Assembly (NCBI GenBank): GCA_021818265.1
Contig: JAKAEP010000001.1
Location: 124,001 to 188,000 of the forward strand
DNA length: 64,000 nt
Source of the DNA: Actinomycetes bacterium
GTDB taxonomy: Bacteria; Actinomycetota; Acidimicrobiia; Acidimicrobiales; RAAP-2
Direction: 5' to 3'
The position numbers and the translations under genes were made by a program. The notes under the pieces were generated by a model, which searched no databases, was not told where the DNA came from, and saw only the letters and a list, made by a program, of their open reading frames with translations. Below are positions 11,018 through 21,860 of this stretch, in pieces (within the stretch, counting starts at the first letter, position 1; every line of letters starts with the position of its first letter).

Positions 11018-11926
11018 GTGACCACCCGCGTGCTCGTCACCGGCGCCCACGGCCAGGTCGGCCGGGACCTGCTCGACCATCTCCGCGGGACGCTCCCGCC
11101 CGGGGGCGACCCCGCCTTCGAGCCCGACGCCACCCCGGTCGGGGCCGAGGAGTTCGAGGTCGTGGGCCTGACCCGCGCGGAGCTCGACGTGTCCGACCCC
11201 GCGTCCGTGTCGCGGGCCCTGGCCATGGCCCGGCCCGACGTGGTGGTGAACCTCGCGGCCTACACCGCGGTCGACCGGGCCGAGGATGACGCGGCGGCCT
11301 GCTTCGCGGTGAACGAGACGGGTCCGGCCCTACTGTCGGCCGCGTGCGCCGAGACCGGCGCCCACCTCGTGACGGTCTCGACCGACTACGTCTTCGACGG
11401 CACCAAGGGCGCGGCCTACGTCGAGGGGGACACGCCGAACCCCCTCGGGGTCTACGGCGCGTCGAAGTGGGCCGGCGAGCGCCGGTGCGCGCCGCGTGAC
11501 ACGATCGTGCGCACCTCGTGGGTGATGGGCGTGCGCGGGCGCAGCGTGGTGCACGTGATGGCCGAGCGGGCCCGCCGGCGTGAGCCGGTGCGTTTCGTCG
11601 ACGACCAGCGGGGCACGGTCACCTCGGCGAGCGACCTCGCCCGGGTCCTCGTCACGATGGCGCGAGAGCGCCCGGGGGGGCTCTGGCACGTGGCCAACGC
11701 CGGCGACGCCACGTGGTACGACGTCGCGGCCCACGTCGGCGCGCTCCTCGGGGCGGGCGAGGGCTTCGCCACCCCGATCGCCACGAGCGAGCTCGACCCG
11801 CCGCCGCGCGCCCGGCGCCCGGCGCGCAGCGACCTCGACACGACCCGCTTCGCCACGCGCTGGCGGGCGCTGCCGCCCTGGCGCGAGGCGGTGGCGCGCC
11901 TGCTCGGCGACCGGGTCGCGCCGTGA
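11018..11926 (+). CDS. rfbD: dTDP-4-dehydrorhamnose reductase
   Basis: Last step of dTDP-L-rhamnose synthesis, an NAD(P)H-dependent short-chain fold enzyme of 302 residues. The nucleotide-binding GAHGQVGRDLL (about 8-18), NLAAYTAVDRAEDD (about 77-90), STDYVFDGTKG (about 121-131) and the catalytic YGASKWAGE (about 147-155) are present. A loop near residues 24-48 is longer than in most relatives. It starts one base after birA and overlaps the following glycosyltransferase start as GTGA. rfbA, rfbB and rfbC are not in the window, so the pathway is dispersed. Confidence 0.92.
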   Translation: MTTRVLVTGAHGQVGRDLLDHLRGTLPPGGDPAFEPDATPVGAEEFEVVGLTRAELDVSDPASVSRALAMARPDVVVNLAAYTAVDRAEDDAAACFAVNETGPALLSAACAETGAHLVTVSTDYVFDGTKGAAYVEGDTPNPLGVYGASKWAGERRCAPRDTIVRTSWVMGVRGRSVVHVMAERARRREPVRFVDDQRGTVTSASDLARVLVTMARERPGGLWHVANAGDATWYDVAAHVGALLGAGEGFATPIATSELDPPPRARRPARSDLDTTRFATRWRALPPWREAVARLLGDRVAP

Positions 11927-12771
11927 CCTCGGTCGCGCGCGACGTCGCCGCGGTTGTCGTCGACTACCACACGGGCGACCTGCTCGCGGGGTGCGTCGAG
12001 TCGCTCGTCGCCAACGACGTCGAGTCGATCGTCGTGGTCGAGAACGGCGAGCCCGGCTCGGCCCCCCGCGATCTCGGCCACCCCGGGGTGCGCGTGCTCG
12101 AGGTGGAGGGAAACCTGGGCTACGGCCGGGGGGTGAACCGGGGGGCGGCCGAGGTGGGGGCGACGCCGTACCTGCTCGTCTCGAACCCCGACGTCGTCGT
12201 CCACGAGGGCGCCGTGTCGGCCCTCGTGGACTTCCTCGAGACCCACCCCGCCGTTGGCATCGTGGGGCCCCAGATCGTGCGGCCCGACGGTTCGCTGTAC
12301 CCCTCCGCGCGGGTCTTCCCCAACCCGTGGCTCGCGGCCGCCCACGCCCTCGTGGGCCCGTGGTGGCCCGCTAACCCCGCGACCCGCCGCTACCGCTCGC
12401 CCCACCCCGACGGCTCGGCGGACTGGGTGTCGGGGGCGTTCTTCCTCGTGCGCCGGGCGGCCTTCGAGGAGGTCGGGGGGTTCGACGAGCGCTACTTCAT
12501 GTTCGCCGAGGACATGGCGCTGTGCTGGTCGCTGCGCCGTGCCGGCTGGGACGTCGCGACGACCCCCGACGCCGTCGTCACCCACGTCGAGGGCGCCGCC
12601 CGCGCCCGCGCCCCCCGGGCGATGCTCGTCGCCCACCACCGCAGCGCCCTGCGCTTCGAGGCCCAGACCGCCACCGGCCTGCGCCGGGCCCTCGTGCCCC
12701 TCGCGGCCCTCGTGCTCGGGCTGCGACTCCTCGTCGTCCTGGCCCGGGACCGGTCGGCGCCCGGGGCCTAG
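11923..12771 (+). CDS. Family 2 glycosyltransferase, probable rhamnosyltransferase
   Basis: A 282-residue GT2 enzyme. The nucleotide-sugar fold is seen in AAVVVDYHTGDLLAGCVESL (about 7-26), the metal-binding SNPDVVV (about 87-93), and the acceptor/catalytic region WVSGAFFLVRRAAFEEVGGF (about 168-187) followed by DERYFMFAEDMALCWSLRRAG. This is the WbbL-like layout that adds rhamnose to polyprenyl-linked sugars, and coupling to rfbD supports that substrate. A hydrophobic C-terminal segment (ALVPLAALVLGLRLLVVLA) may anchor it to the membrane. The GTG at 11923 is chosen because it overlaps the rfbD stop as GTGA. Its own TAG stop is part of the -10 box of the RNA that follows. Confidence 0.87.
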   Translation: MTSVARDVAAVVVDYHTGDLLAGCVESLVANDVESIVVVENGEPGSAPRDLGHPGVRVLEVEGNLGYGRGVNRGAAEVGATPYLLVSNPDVVVHEGAVSALVDFLETHPAVGIVGPQIVRPDGSLYPSARVFPNPWLAAAHALVGPWWPANPATRRYRSPHPDGSADWVSGAFFLVRRAAFEEVGGFDERYFMFAEDMALCWSLRRAGWDVATTPDAVVTHVEGAARARAPRAMLVAHHRSALRFEAQTATGLRRALVPLAALVLGLRLLVVLARDRSAPGA

Positions 12772-12774
12772 GAT
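12769..12774 (+). promoter_or_regulatory. -10 box TAGGAT of the RNA at 12781
   Basis: TANNNT hexamer overlapping the glycosyltransferase TAG stop. Six bases separate it from 12781, the first base of the long terminal helix of the RNA, which is the same gap seen before leaderless start codons here. Confidence 0.5.
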
Positions 12775-12780
12775 GGGCGC

Positions 12781-13029
12781 GGGCTGCGCGTGGTCTGTGG
12801 TTGAAAGTCGAGGCCAGCCGCGGGCGAAGCGACCCACGTAAGGCGTCTTGTCGACGCTGAGCATGGCGCGGTTTAGAGGTAAGTCCTGCCTCGCCCGGGG
12901 CACGGTGCCCCGGGCGGGAGCCGGTGAAGAGTGCGGCACCGGCCCGGGAGAGCGCGAGCTGCCCGGGTCGCGCACGGACACCGCCGCAGGCAGGTGTGGG
13001 GTCAAAGACCAGGTCAGCACGCGCAGCCC
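12781..13029 (+). ncRNA. Structured non-coding RNA candidate before secA (raiA-motif-like context)
   Basis: A 296-bp stretch without a gene holds a sequence that folds extensively. Bases 12781-12792 (GGGCTGCGCGTG) are perfectly complementary to 13018-13029, closing a domain of about 249 nt. Inside lie GCGTC/GACGC (12843-12847 with 12853-12857), a long G+C hairpin (12892-12903 with 12905-12916, the innermost pairs opening as a loop), CCGGTG/CACCGG (12921-12926 with 12937-12942), CCCGGG/CCCGGG (12943-12948 with 12962-12967), and a possible continuation of the terminal stem, GGTCT/AGACC (12792-12796 with 13006-13010). Purine-rich unpaired patches such as TTGAAAG, TTTAGAGGTAAG and GTGAAGAG look like conserved loops. 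Actinobacteria often have raiA/hpf upstream of secA, and the raiA RNA motif occurs in such contexts, so that family is the first guess. Identity is unproven; the structure is directly visible. Confidence 0.6.
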
Positions 13030-13052
13030 CTTCGAAAGCGGCCCTCGACCGG

Positions 13053-13058
13053 TAGGGT
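13053..13058 (+). promoter_or_regulatory. -10 box TAGGGT of secA
   Basis: TANNNT hexamer 9 bp before the secA ATG, so secA has a promoter separate from the RNA upstream. Confidence 0.5.
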
Positions 13059-13067
13059 GAGACGGTC

Positions 13068-15726
<2,659 letters not shown>

Positions 15727-15740
<14 letters not shown>

Positions 15741-16869
15741 GGCCGAGGCGCTCCGACAGGCCGACGCCGTCCTGGGGGAGCTGCGCCAGCGCTGGGCCGC
15801 GGCGCGCGACTACCTCAAAGTCGACGCCTCGCGGGCCCGGCGCGACGAGCTGAGCTCGCTGGCGGCCGACCCGCGGCTCTGGGACGACCAGGACCACGCC
15901 CGCCAGGTCACGACCGAGCTGGGCCGGCTCACCAACGACCTCGAGGCCTTCGACGGCCTCGGGCGCCGCCTCGAGGACGCCGAGGTGCTCTCGGGCCTGA
16001 TCGAGGAGTCGCTCGAGGGCGGGGAGGCGGACGAGTCCCTCGTCGAGGAGCTCTCGGCCAGCGTCGGGGCGCTGGAGGCCGACCTGTCGGCCCTCGAGAC
16101 CCAGAGCCTGCTGAGCGGCCCCTACGACGAGAACGACGCCATCGTCGAGCTCCACGCCGGGGCCGGGGGCACCGACGCCCAGGACTGGACCGAGATGCTC
16201 GTGCGCATGTACACCCGCTGGGCCGAGCGCCACGGCTACCAGGTCGAGGTCGACGAGGCCACCGAGGGCCAAGAGGCGGGACTGCTGTCGGCGACGTTCA
16301 TCGTGAAGGGCCGCTTCGCCTACGGCTGGCTCTCGGCCGAGCGGGGCGTCCACCGGCTGGTGCGCATGAGCCCCTTCGACGCCCAGGCCCGGCGTCAGAC
16401 GAGCTTCGCCAGCCTCGACGTCACGCCGCTGCTCGACGACGACGCCTCCGAGGTGGAGATCGACGAGAAGGACCTGCGGGTGGACACCTACCGCTCCTCG
16501 GGGGCCGGTGGCCAGCACGTCAACAAGACCGACTCGGCGATCCGGATCACGCACCTGCCCACCGGGATCGTCGTCAGCTGCCAGAACGAGCGGTCCCAGC
16601 ACCAGAACCGCGCGCGGGCCATGCAGATCCTCGAGGCGAAGCTGGCCGAGCGGGCCCGCGCCGAGCGCCAGGCCCAGCTCGACGCCCTGTCGGGACAGCG
16701 GGCCGACAACGCCTGGGGCAGCCAGATCCGCAGCTACGTGCTCGCGCCCTACCAGCTCGTGAAGGACCACCGCACCGACCACGAGACCGGCAACGTCGAA
16801 GCCGTCCTCCAGGGCGACCTCGACGGCTTCATGGAGGCCGAGCTGCGCCGCCAGCGCGCGGCCGGATAA
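15727..16869 (+). CDS. prfB: Peptide chain release factor 2
   Basis: Terminates translation at UGA and UAA. The 380-residue protein carries the stop-codon-reading tripeptide SPF (about residues 214-216) that distinguishes RF2 from RF1, and the peptidyl-tRNA hydrolysis motif GGQ in GAGGQHVNKT (about 260-269). It is one continuous frame: the in-frame UGA and +1 shift that autoregulates many prfB genes is absent. The ATG at 15727 lies within secA, giving a 14-bp overlap; a GTG 30 bp earlier is possible but adds residues not expected in the family. No ribosome-binding site is obvious, which fits coupling to secA. Confidence 0.95.
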
Positions 16870-16929
16870 GAATCGGCGATTTCCCTGGTGAGGACGGATG
16901 TGTGGTCCCAGCGCGTGGGGGTGTCCCGG

Positions 16930-16935
16930 TAGAAT
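16930..16935 (+). promoter_or_regulatory. -10 box TAGAAT of ftsEX
   Basis: TANNNT hexamer in the 111-bp spacer after prfB, 45 bp before the ftsE GTG; ftsEX probably has its own transcript with a short leader. Confidence 0.4.
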
Positions 16936-16980
16936 GAACGCGGACGCCCACCCGTCGCGTCGAGAGTCGGAGCCCCAGAC

Positions 16981-17678
<698 letters not shown>

Positions 17679-17679
<1 letters not shown>

Positions 17680-18533
17680 TGCGCGTCTACCTGCGCTACG
17701 CGTTCAAGGAGACCTTCACGAACCTCTGGCGGAACCGGATGATGACCGTGGCGGCGGTGCTGACCGTGGCCGTGTCGCTCTCGCTGGTGGGCTCGGCCCT
17801 GCTGCTCAAGCAGTCGGCGGCCCAGGCCTCGGCCCAGTGGCAGCAGGGGACCCGCGTGACGGTCTGGATGCAGCCGAACGCCTCCCAGAGCGAGATCGAC
17901 TCGGTGAAGACCCAGCTCGCCGGCATGCCGATCGTGAAGGACTGCCAGTACTTCACCCAGGCCCAGGACTACCAGCAGGCCAAGACGCTCCTGCCGGCGG
18001 ACGAGTGGTCCGTCCTCACGCCCTCGGCGACGCCCTCGTCGTTCCGCTGCGTCCCCACCGTCCCCACCGACGCCTTCACGGTCCAGTCGACGTTCACCAA
18101 CCAGCCGGGCGTCTACCAGGTCACCGCGCCCGAGCAGCAGATCCGCCAGATGAACCACGCCATCCGGATCCTCCAGATCGTCTTTCTGGCGCTGGCCGCG
18201 GTGCTGCTGCTCTCGGCGACCGTGCTCATCCTCAACACGATCCGCATGGCCATCTTCTCGCGCCGGCGCGAGGTCTCGGTCATGAAGCTCGTGGGCGCGA
18301 CCAACTGGTTCATCCGCGTGCCCTTCATCACCGAGGGGTTCATCGCGGGCCTGCTGGGCTCGACGGTGGCGATGCTCGCGGTCACCGCGCTGCACACCTG
18401 GTACCCGCTGCACAACGAGTTCGCCCTGAACACCTCGGCGCTCGTCGGGACGAACACGGTCGTGCTGGTGGTGGGCGTCGTGATCGGCTCGGTCGGCTCG
18501 GCGATCGCCATCCGCCGCTTCCTCGACGTGTAG
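17679..18533 (+). CDS. ftsX: Cell-division membrane protein FtsX
   Basis: Membrane partner of FtsE, 284 residues. It has one N-terminal membrane segment (about 24-44, VAAVLTVAVSLSLVGSALLL), an outside domain of about 110 residues that includes a likely Cys pair (KDCQYF and FRCVPTV), then three more membrane segments (about 170-280) with FSRRREVSVMKLVGATNWF on the cytoplasmic side, where family members contact FtsE. The outside domain is where relatives bind peptidoglycan hydrolases; none is encoded nearby. The ATG overlaps the ftsE stop. The smpB and ssrA genes that often follow in actinobacteria are absent. Confidence 0.94.
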
Positions 18534-18547
18534 GCGTCGGCGCCGCC

Positions 18548-18949
18548 CTAGGCTCGCGCGTCGTCCTCGAAGTCGAGGGCGAGGGAGTTCACGCAGTAGC
18601 GCAGCCCCGTCGGGGTCGGGCCGTCGGGGAAGACGTGGCCCAGGTGGCCGCCGCAGCGCGCGCAGAGGATCTCGGTGCGCTCACGGAAGAGGGAGTGGTC
18701 GGGGCGCTCGACGATCGTGCCCGGCTCGCAGGCGTCGAAGCTGGGCCAGCCGCAGCCCGAGTCGAACTTCTGGGCGGAGGAGAAGAGGACCTGCCCGCAT
18801 CCGGCGCAGGTGAAGACGCCCTCTTTGTCGACGTGCAGGAGCGACCCCGAGAAGGGCGCCTCGGTCGCCGCCTGGCGCAGCACGGCGTAGCGGTCGGGGT
18901 CGAGGGTGCGGCGCCACTCCTCGTCGGACTTGTCGATCTCGTAGCTCAC
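18548..18949 (-). CDS. msrB: Peptide methionine-R-sulfoxide reductase
   Basis: Repairs methionine-R-sulfoxide in proteins. The 133-residue enzyme has the two zinc-binding pairs CAGC (about 49-52) and CARC (about 97-100), the substrate-binding CGWPSFDA (about 67-74), GHLGHVFPDGP (about 103-113) and the catalytic cysteine in RYCVNSLAL (about 119-127). The GTG start at 18949 is fixed by a TAGGGT box exactly 6 bp upstream. It is convergent with ftsX, with only 14 bp between the stops. Confidence 0.95.
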   Translation of the reverse strand: MSYEIDKSDEEWRRTLDPDRYAVLRQAATEAPFSGSLLHVDKEGVFTCAGCGQVLFSSAQKFDSGCGWPSFDACEPGTIVERPDHSLFRERTEILCARCGGHLGHVFPDGPTPTGLRYCVNSLALDFEDDARA

Positions 18950-18955
18950 GGGGCC

Positions 18956-18961
18956 ACCCTA
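18956..18961 (-). promoter_or_regulatory. -10 box TAGGGT of msrB
   Basis: TANNNT hexamer 6 bp before the GTG; leaderless geometry. Confidence 0.5.
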
Positions 18962-18984
18962 CCGGCGGGGCCCGGCGCGGGGCC

Positions 18985-20910
18985 CTAGACGAAGCGGGCG
19001 CGGGGCGCCTCGGGCGCCGCGGGGGCGAACTCGGGCTCGTCGCGCAGCAGCCGGGTGAAGGCGCCCGCGAGGCCCTCGGGGTCGAGCCCGATCTCGGCCA
19101 GCAGGTGGTCGGGCCGGTCGTGGGTGAGAAAGACCCGGGGCACGCCGAGGATCCGCGTCGTGGGGAAGGGGCGGGCGAGCTCCTGGGCCCGGCCCCGCAC
19201 GGCCGAGACCATCAGGGTGCCGGCCCCGCCGTGGCGGGTGCCGTCCTCGACGGTGATGATGCGCGCGTGGGCGACGGCGTCGTCGATCATCGCGGGGTCC
19301 GGGGGCAGGACGCGCACGTCGTACAGAGTCACGCGCTCGGCGTCCTCGCCCATCAGCTCGAGCGCGGCGTGGGCGGCCGGGGCCATCTTGCCCAGCGCCA
19401 GCACGCAGAGCGACCCGTCGCCCGCACGGACCCGGCGCGCCGAGAGCCCCTCGCCGACTTCGCCGTCGAAGGGCCGCGGTGGGGTCTTCGGGTAGCGGAT
19501 CGCCGCCGGGGCCGAGAGCGACAGCGCGGTGCGCAGCATCACCTCGACCTCGGCCGCCGAGGAGGGCGCGAAGACGGTCATGTTGGGTATCGCGAGGCAC
19601 AGGGCGATGTCGAGCAGCCCGTGGTGGCTGGGGCCGTCGTCACCAGTGATCCCGGAGCGGTCGAAGACGAAGACCACCGGGAGGTCCAAGAGGCCCACGT
19701 CCAGGTGGGCCTGGTCGAAGGCCCGGGAGAAGAACGTCGAGTAGACCGCGACGACGGGCTTGAGGCCGCCCATGGCCATGCCGGCCGCGGCGGTGACCAT
19801 GTGCTGCTCGGCGATCCCGACGTCGAAGAAGCGCTCGGGGTACTTCGTCTCGAAGTCCAGCAGCCCCGTCGGGCCGGCCATGGCGGCCGTGAGCGCGACG
19901 ACCCGGTCGTCCTCGGACGCCGCGGCGAGGAGCGCCTCGGAGAAGGCCTGGCTGAAGGACGGCTGGGTCGCGACGTCGTCGTCGACGCGGGGGGAGAGCT
20001 TGTAGTCGTGCATGCGCAGGTCGTCGCTCACCGCCGGGCCGTAGCCCCGGCCCTTCTGGGTGAGGACGTGGACGACGATGGGGCCGTCCCACTGGGACGC
20101 GCTCGTGAGGGCGTGCTCGAGGGCCTCGACGTTGTGGCCGTCGATCGGGCCGACGTAGCGCACGCCGAGGGTCTCGAAGAAGGTGTGGGGCGTCACCATC
20201 TCGCGCACGGCGGTGGTGACGCTGTCGATGCCGCGGTAGGCGGCCTTGCCCAGGCGGGGGAGCCGTGGCACCAGCCGGCGCACGCCGCTGCGCACGCTGA
20301 GGTAGGTGCGGTTGAGTCGCAGCGCCGTGAGCGACTCGGAGAGCTTCGAGACGGTCGGGGCGTAGCTGCGGCCGTTGTCGTTGAGGACGATGACGACGCG
20401 TTGGTTGGAGTGGCCCAGGTTGTTGAGGGCCTCGTAGGCCATACCCCCGGTGAGCGAGCCGTCGCCGACGACCGCCACCACGTGGCGCCTCCCGCCCCGA
20501 CCGGCCAGCTCGCGGCGCCGCTCGAGGGCCACCGACAGGCCGTGGGCGTAGGAGAGCGCGGTCGAGGCGTGGGACGACTCGATCCAGTCGTGCTGGCTCT
20601 CGGAGCGGTTCGGGTAGCCCGAGAGGCCGCCGCGCTGGCGCAGCGACTTGAACCCGTAGCGCCGCCCCGTGAGGAGCTTGTGGACGTAGGCCTGGTGGCC
20701 GGTGTCCCACAAGAGCACGTCCTGGGGGGACTCGAAGACGCGGTGCAGGGCGAGGGTCAGCTCGACCACCCCGAGGTTCGACCCGAGGTGCCCGCCGGTC
20801 TTGGTGACCGAGGCGATGATGAAGTCGCGGACCTCTCGGCTCAGCTGATCGAGCTGCTCGTAGGAGAGCGACCGCAGGTCGGCCGGGCTCTCGATGGAGG
20901 GCAGGATCAT
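18985..20910 (-). CDS. dxs: 1-deoxy-D-xylulose-5-phosphate synthase
   Basis: First enzyme of the non-mevalonate isoprenoid pathway: it joins pyruvate and glyceraldehyde 3-phosphate with ThDP. At 641 residues it is full length. It shows TKTGGHLGSNLGVVELTLAL (about 36-55) with the active-site His, the ThDP motif GDGSLTGGMAYEALNN (about 147-162) ending in LNDNGRSYAP, the pyrimidine-domain DVGIAEQHMVTAAAGMA region (about 366-382), and a C-terminal transketolase-like domain. The ATG at 20910 has a TAGGCT box 8 bp upstream. Confidence 0.96.
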   Translation of the reverse strand: MILPSIESPADLRSLSYEQLDQLSREVRDFIIASVTKTGGHLGSNLGVVELTLALHRVFESPQDVLLWDTGHQAYVHKLLTGRRYGFKSLRQRGGLSGYPNRSESQHDWIESSHASTALSYAHGLSVALERRRELAGRGGRRHVVAVVGDGSLTGGMAYEALNNLGHSNQRVVIVLNDNGRSYAPTVSKLSESLTALRLNRTYLSVRSGVRRLVPRLPRLGKAAYRGIDSVTTAVREMVTPHTFFETLGVRYVGPIDGHNVEALEHALTSASQWDGPIVVHVLTQKGRGYGPAVSDDLRMHDYKLSPRVDDDVATQPSFSQAFSEALLAAASEDDRVVALTAAMAGPTGLLDFETKYPERFFDVGIAEQHMVTAAAGMAMGGLKPVVAVYSTFFSRAFDQAHLDVGLLDLPVVFVFDRSGITGDDGPSHHGLLDIALCLAIPNMTVFAPSSAAEVEVMLRTALSLSAPAAIRYPKTPPRPFDGEVGEGLSARRVRAGDGSLCVLALGKMAPAAHAALELMGEDAERVTLYDVRVLPPDPAMIDDAVAHARIITVEDGTRHGGAGTLMVSAVRGRAQELARPFPTTRILGVPRVFLTHDRPDHLLAEIGLDPEGLAGAFTRLLRDEPEFAPAAPEAPRARFV

Positions 20911-20918
20911 CGTCGACC

Positions 20919-20924
20919 AGCCTA
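20919..20924 (-). promoter_or_regulatory. -10 box TAGGCT of dxs
   Basis: TANNNT hexamer 8 bp before the dxs ATG. Confidence 0.45.
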
Positions 20925-20950
20925 CCGGTGGGTAGGGCGGGGCGAAGGGG

Positions 20951-21250
20951 TCAGTCGGCCGACGTCGCGCCGCCCGAGGGGGCGGCCGTGGCCGGCGCTG
21001 CGGCCGGTGCGGGCTCCGTGGCGGGGCCCGGCGCGGCCGCGGCGGAGGGGGTCGCGCTCGACGAGGTCCCGGACGGGCGGCTGTCGGTCTTGTAGAACCC
21101 GCTGCCCTTGAAGACGATCCCCACCGAGGAGAAGACCCGCCGCAGGGGGCCCCCGCAGCGCGGGCAGTCGGTCAGGGGGGCGTCACTGAAGCGCTGGACG
21201 GCCTCGTGGCGCTCGCGGCAGCTCTGGCACTCGTACTCGTAGGTGGGCAT
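20951..21250 (-). CDS. FmdB-family zinc-ribbon protein
   Basis: A 99-residue protein. The first half is the FmdB/CxxC regulatory-type zinc ribbon: MPTYEYECQSC (Cys 8 and 11) and TDCPRCGGPLRRVFS (Cys about 29 and 32), followed by the usual KGSGFYKTD ending. The second half is a low-complexity Ala/Pro/Ser tail. Family members are small zinc proteins of unsettled function, sometimes linked to amidase or formamidase expression. An AAAGAGGT ribosome-binding site precedes the ATG, and a TACACT box lies 25 bp upstream. Confidence 0.85.
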   Translation of the reverse strand: MPTYEYECQSCRERHEAVQRFSDAPLTDCPRCGGPLRRVFSSVGIVFKGSGFYKTDSRPSGTSSSATPSAAAAPGPATEPAPAAAPATAAPSGGATSAD

Positions 21251-21275
21251 GGGACCTCTTTGGGACGACCGGTGC

Positions 21276-21281
21276 AGTGTA
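21276..21281 (-). promoter_or_regulatory. -10 box TACACT of the zinc-ribbon gene
   Basis: TANNNT hexamer; the ATG at 21250 lies 25 bp downstream behind an AAAGAGGT site. Confidence 0.35.
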
Positions 21282-21310
21282 CCGGTCACGGCCGGGGAAA
21301 CGGCCGTGGG

Positions 21311-21316
21311 TAGCAT
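21311..21316 (+). promoter_or_regulatory. -10 box TAGCAT of moaC
   Basis: TANNNT hexamer 6 bp before the moaC ATG; leaderless geometry. Confidence 0.5.
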
Positions 21317-21322
21317 GGCGCG

Positions 21323-21826
21323 ATGGACGACTTCCGGCAGTTGCGCCGGCCGGGCGGGGGCGGGGCCTTCGGGCGTGAGATCGGTCCGAGCGAGGTCAGC
21401 GCGCGTCGCGCCCTGGCCCGCTGCCGGGTGACGATGCTGCCCTCGACGACCGAGGCCGTGGCCGCCAACACCCTCAACAAGGGGGACGTCCTGGCGACCG
21501 CGCGCGTCGCGGGGATCCAGGCGGCCAAGAACGCCGCGTCGCTGCTGCCCATGGCCCACCCGGTCCTCGTGGGCAACGTCCACGTCAACTTCACCATCGC
21601 CGACTCCCATATCGAGGTCGAGGCGGCGGTCGACACCATCGACCGCACGGGAGTGGAGATGGAGGCCCTGACGGCCGCCACGGTGGCCGCCCTGACCATC
21701 TACGACATGTGCAAGTCCACGGACCGGACGATGACGATCGAGCAGGTCGCCCTGTGGGAGAAGTCCGGGGGGCGCTCGGGCACCTGGCGCCGTGACGGGA
21801 ACGGCGACGGGGCCAACGGCGCCTAG
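21323..21826 (+). CDS. moaC: Cyclic pyranopterin monophosphate synthase
   Basis: Second enzyme-level step of molybdenum cofactor synthesis, acting after MoaA. The 167-residue protein has the expected GDVLATARVAGIQAAKNAA (about residues 54-72), DRTGVEMEAL with the two catalytic glutamates (about 110-119), and IYDMCKS with the catalytic Asp and Lys (about 130-136). One difference stands out: the loop that is usually PLCHPL reads LPMAHPVL, so the histidine is kept but the cysteine is not. Moco genes other than the MoeB-like fusion at 4555 are not in the window. Confidence 0.9.
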   Translation: MDDFRQLRRPGGGGAFGREIGPSEVSARRALARCRVTMLPSTTEAVAANTLNKGDVLATARVAGIQAAKNAASLLPMAHPVLVGNVHVNFTIADSHIEVEAAVDTIDRTGVEMEALTAATVAALTIYDMCKSTDRTMTIEQVALWEKSGGRSGTWRRDGNGDGANGA

Positions 21827-21848
21827 CCCGCCGTCGGTTCCGGGCGAG

Positions 21849-21854
21849 TACCCT
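21849..21854 (+). promoter_or_regulatory. -10 box TACCCT of pafBC
   Basis: TANNNT hexamer 6 bp before the GTG at 21861; it supports that start over an upstream in-frame reading through moaC. Confidence 0.5.
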
Positions 21855-21860
21855 CCATCC

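Noticed and set aside
12781-13029. tmRNA, RNase P RNA or SRP RNA before secA
   Set aside because: No tmRNA tag frame or tRNA-like ends, no GAGGAAAGUC core of RNase P with its partner strand, and no GGAAGGAAGCAGCC-type SRP tetraloop region.
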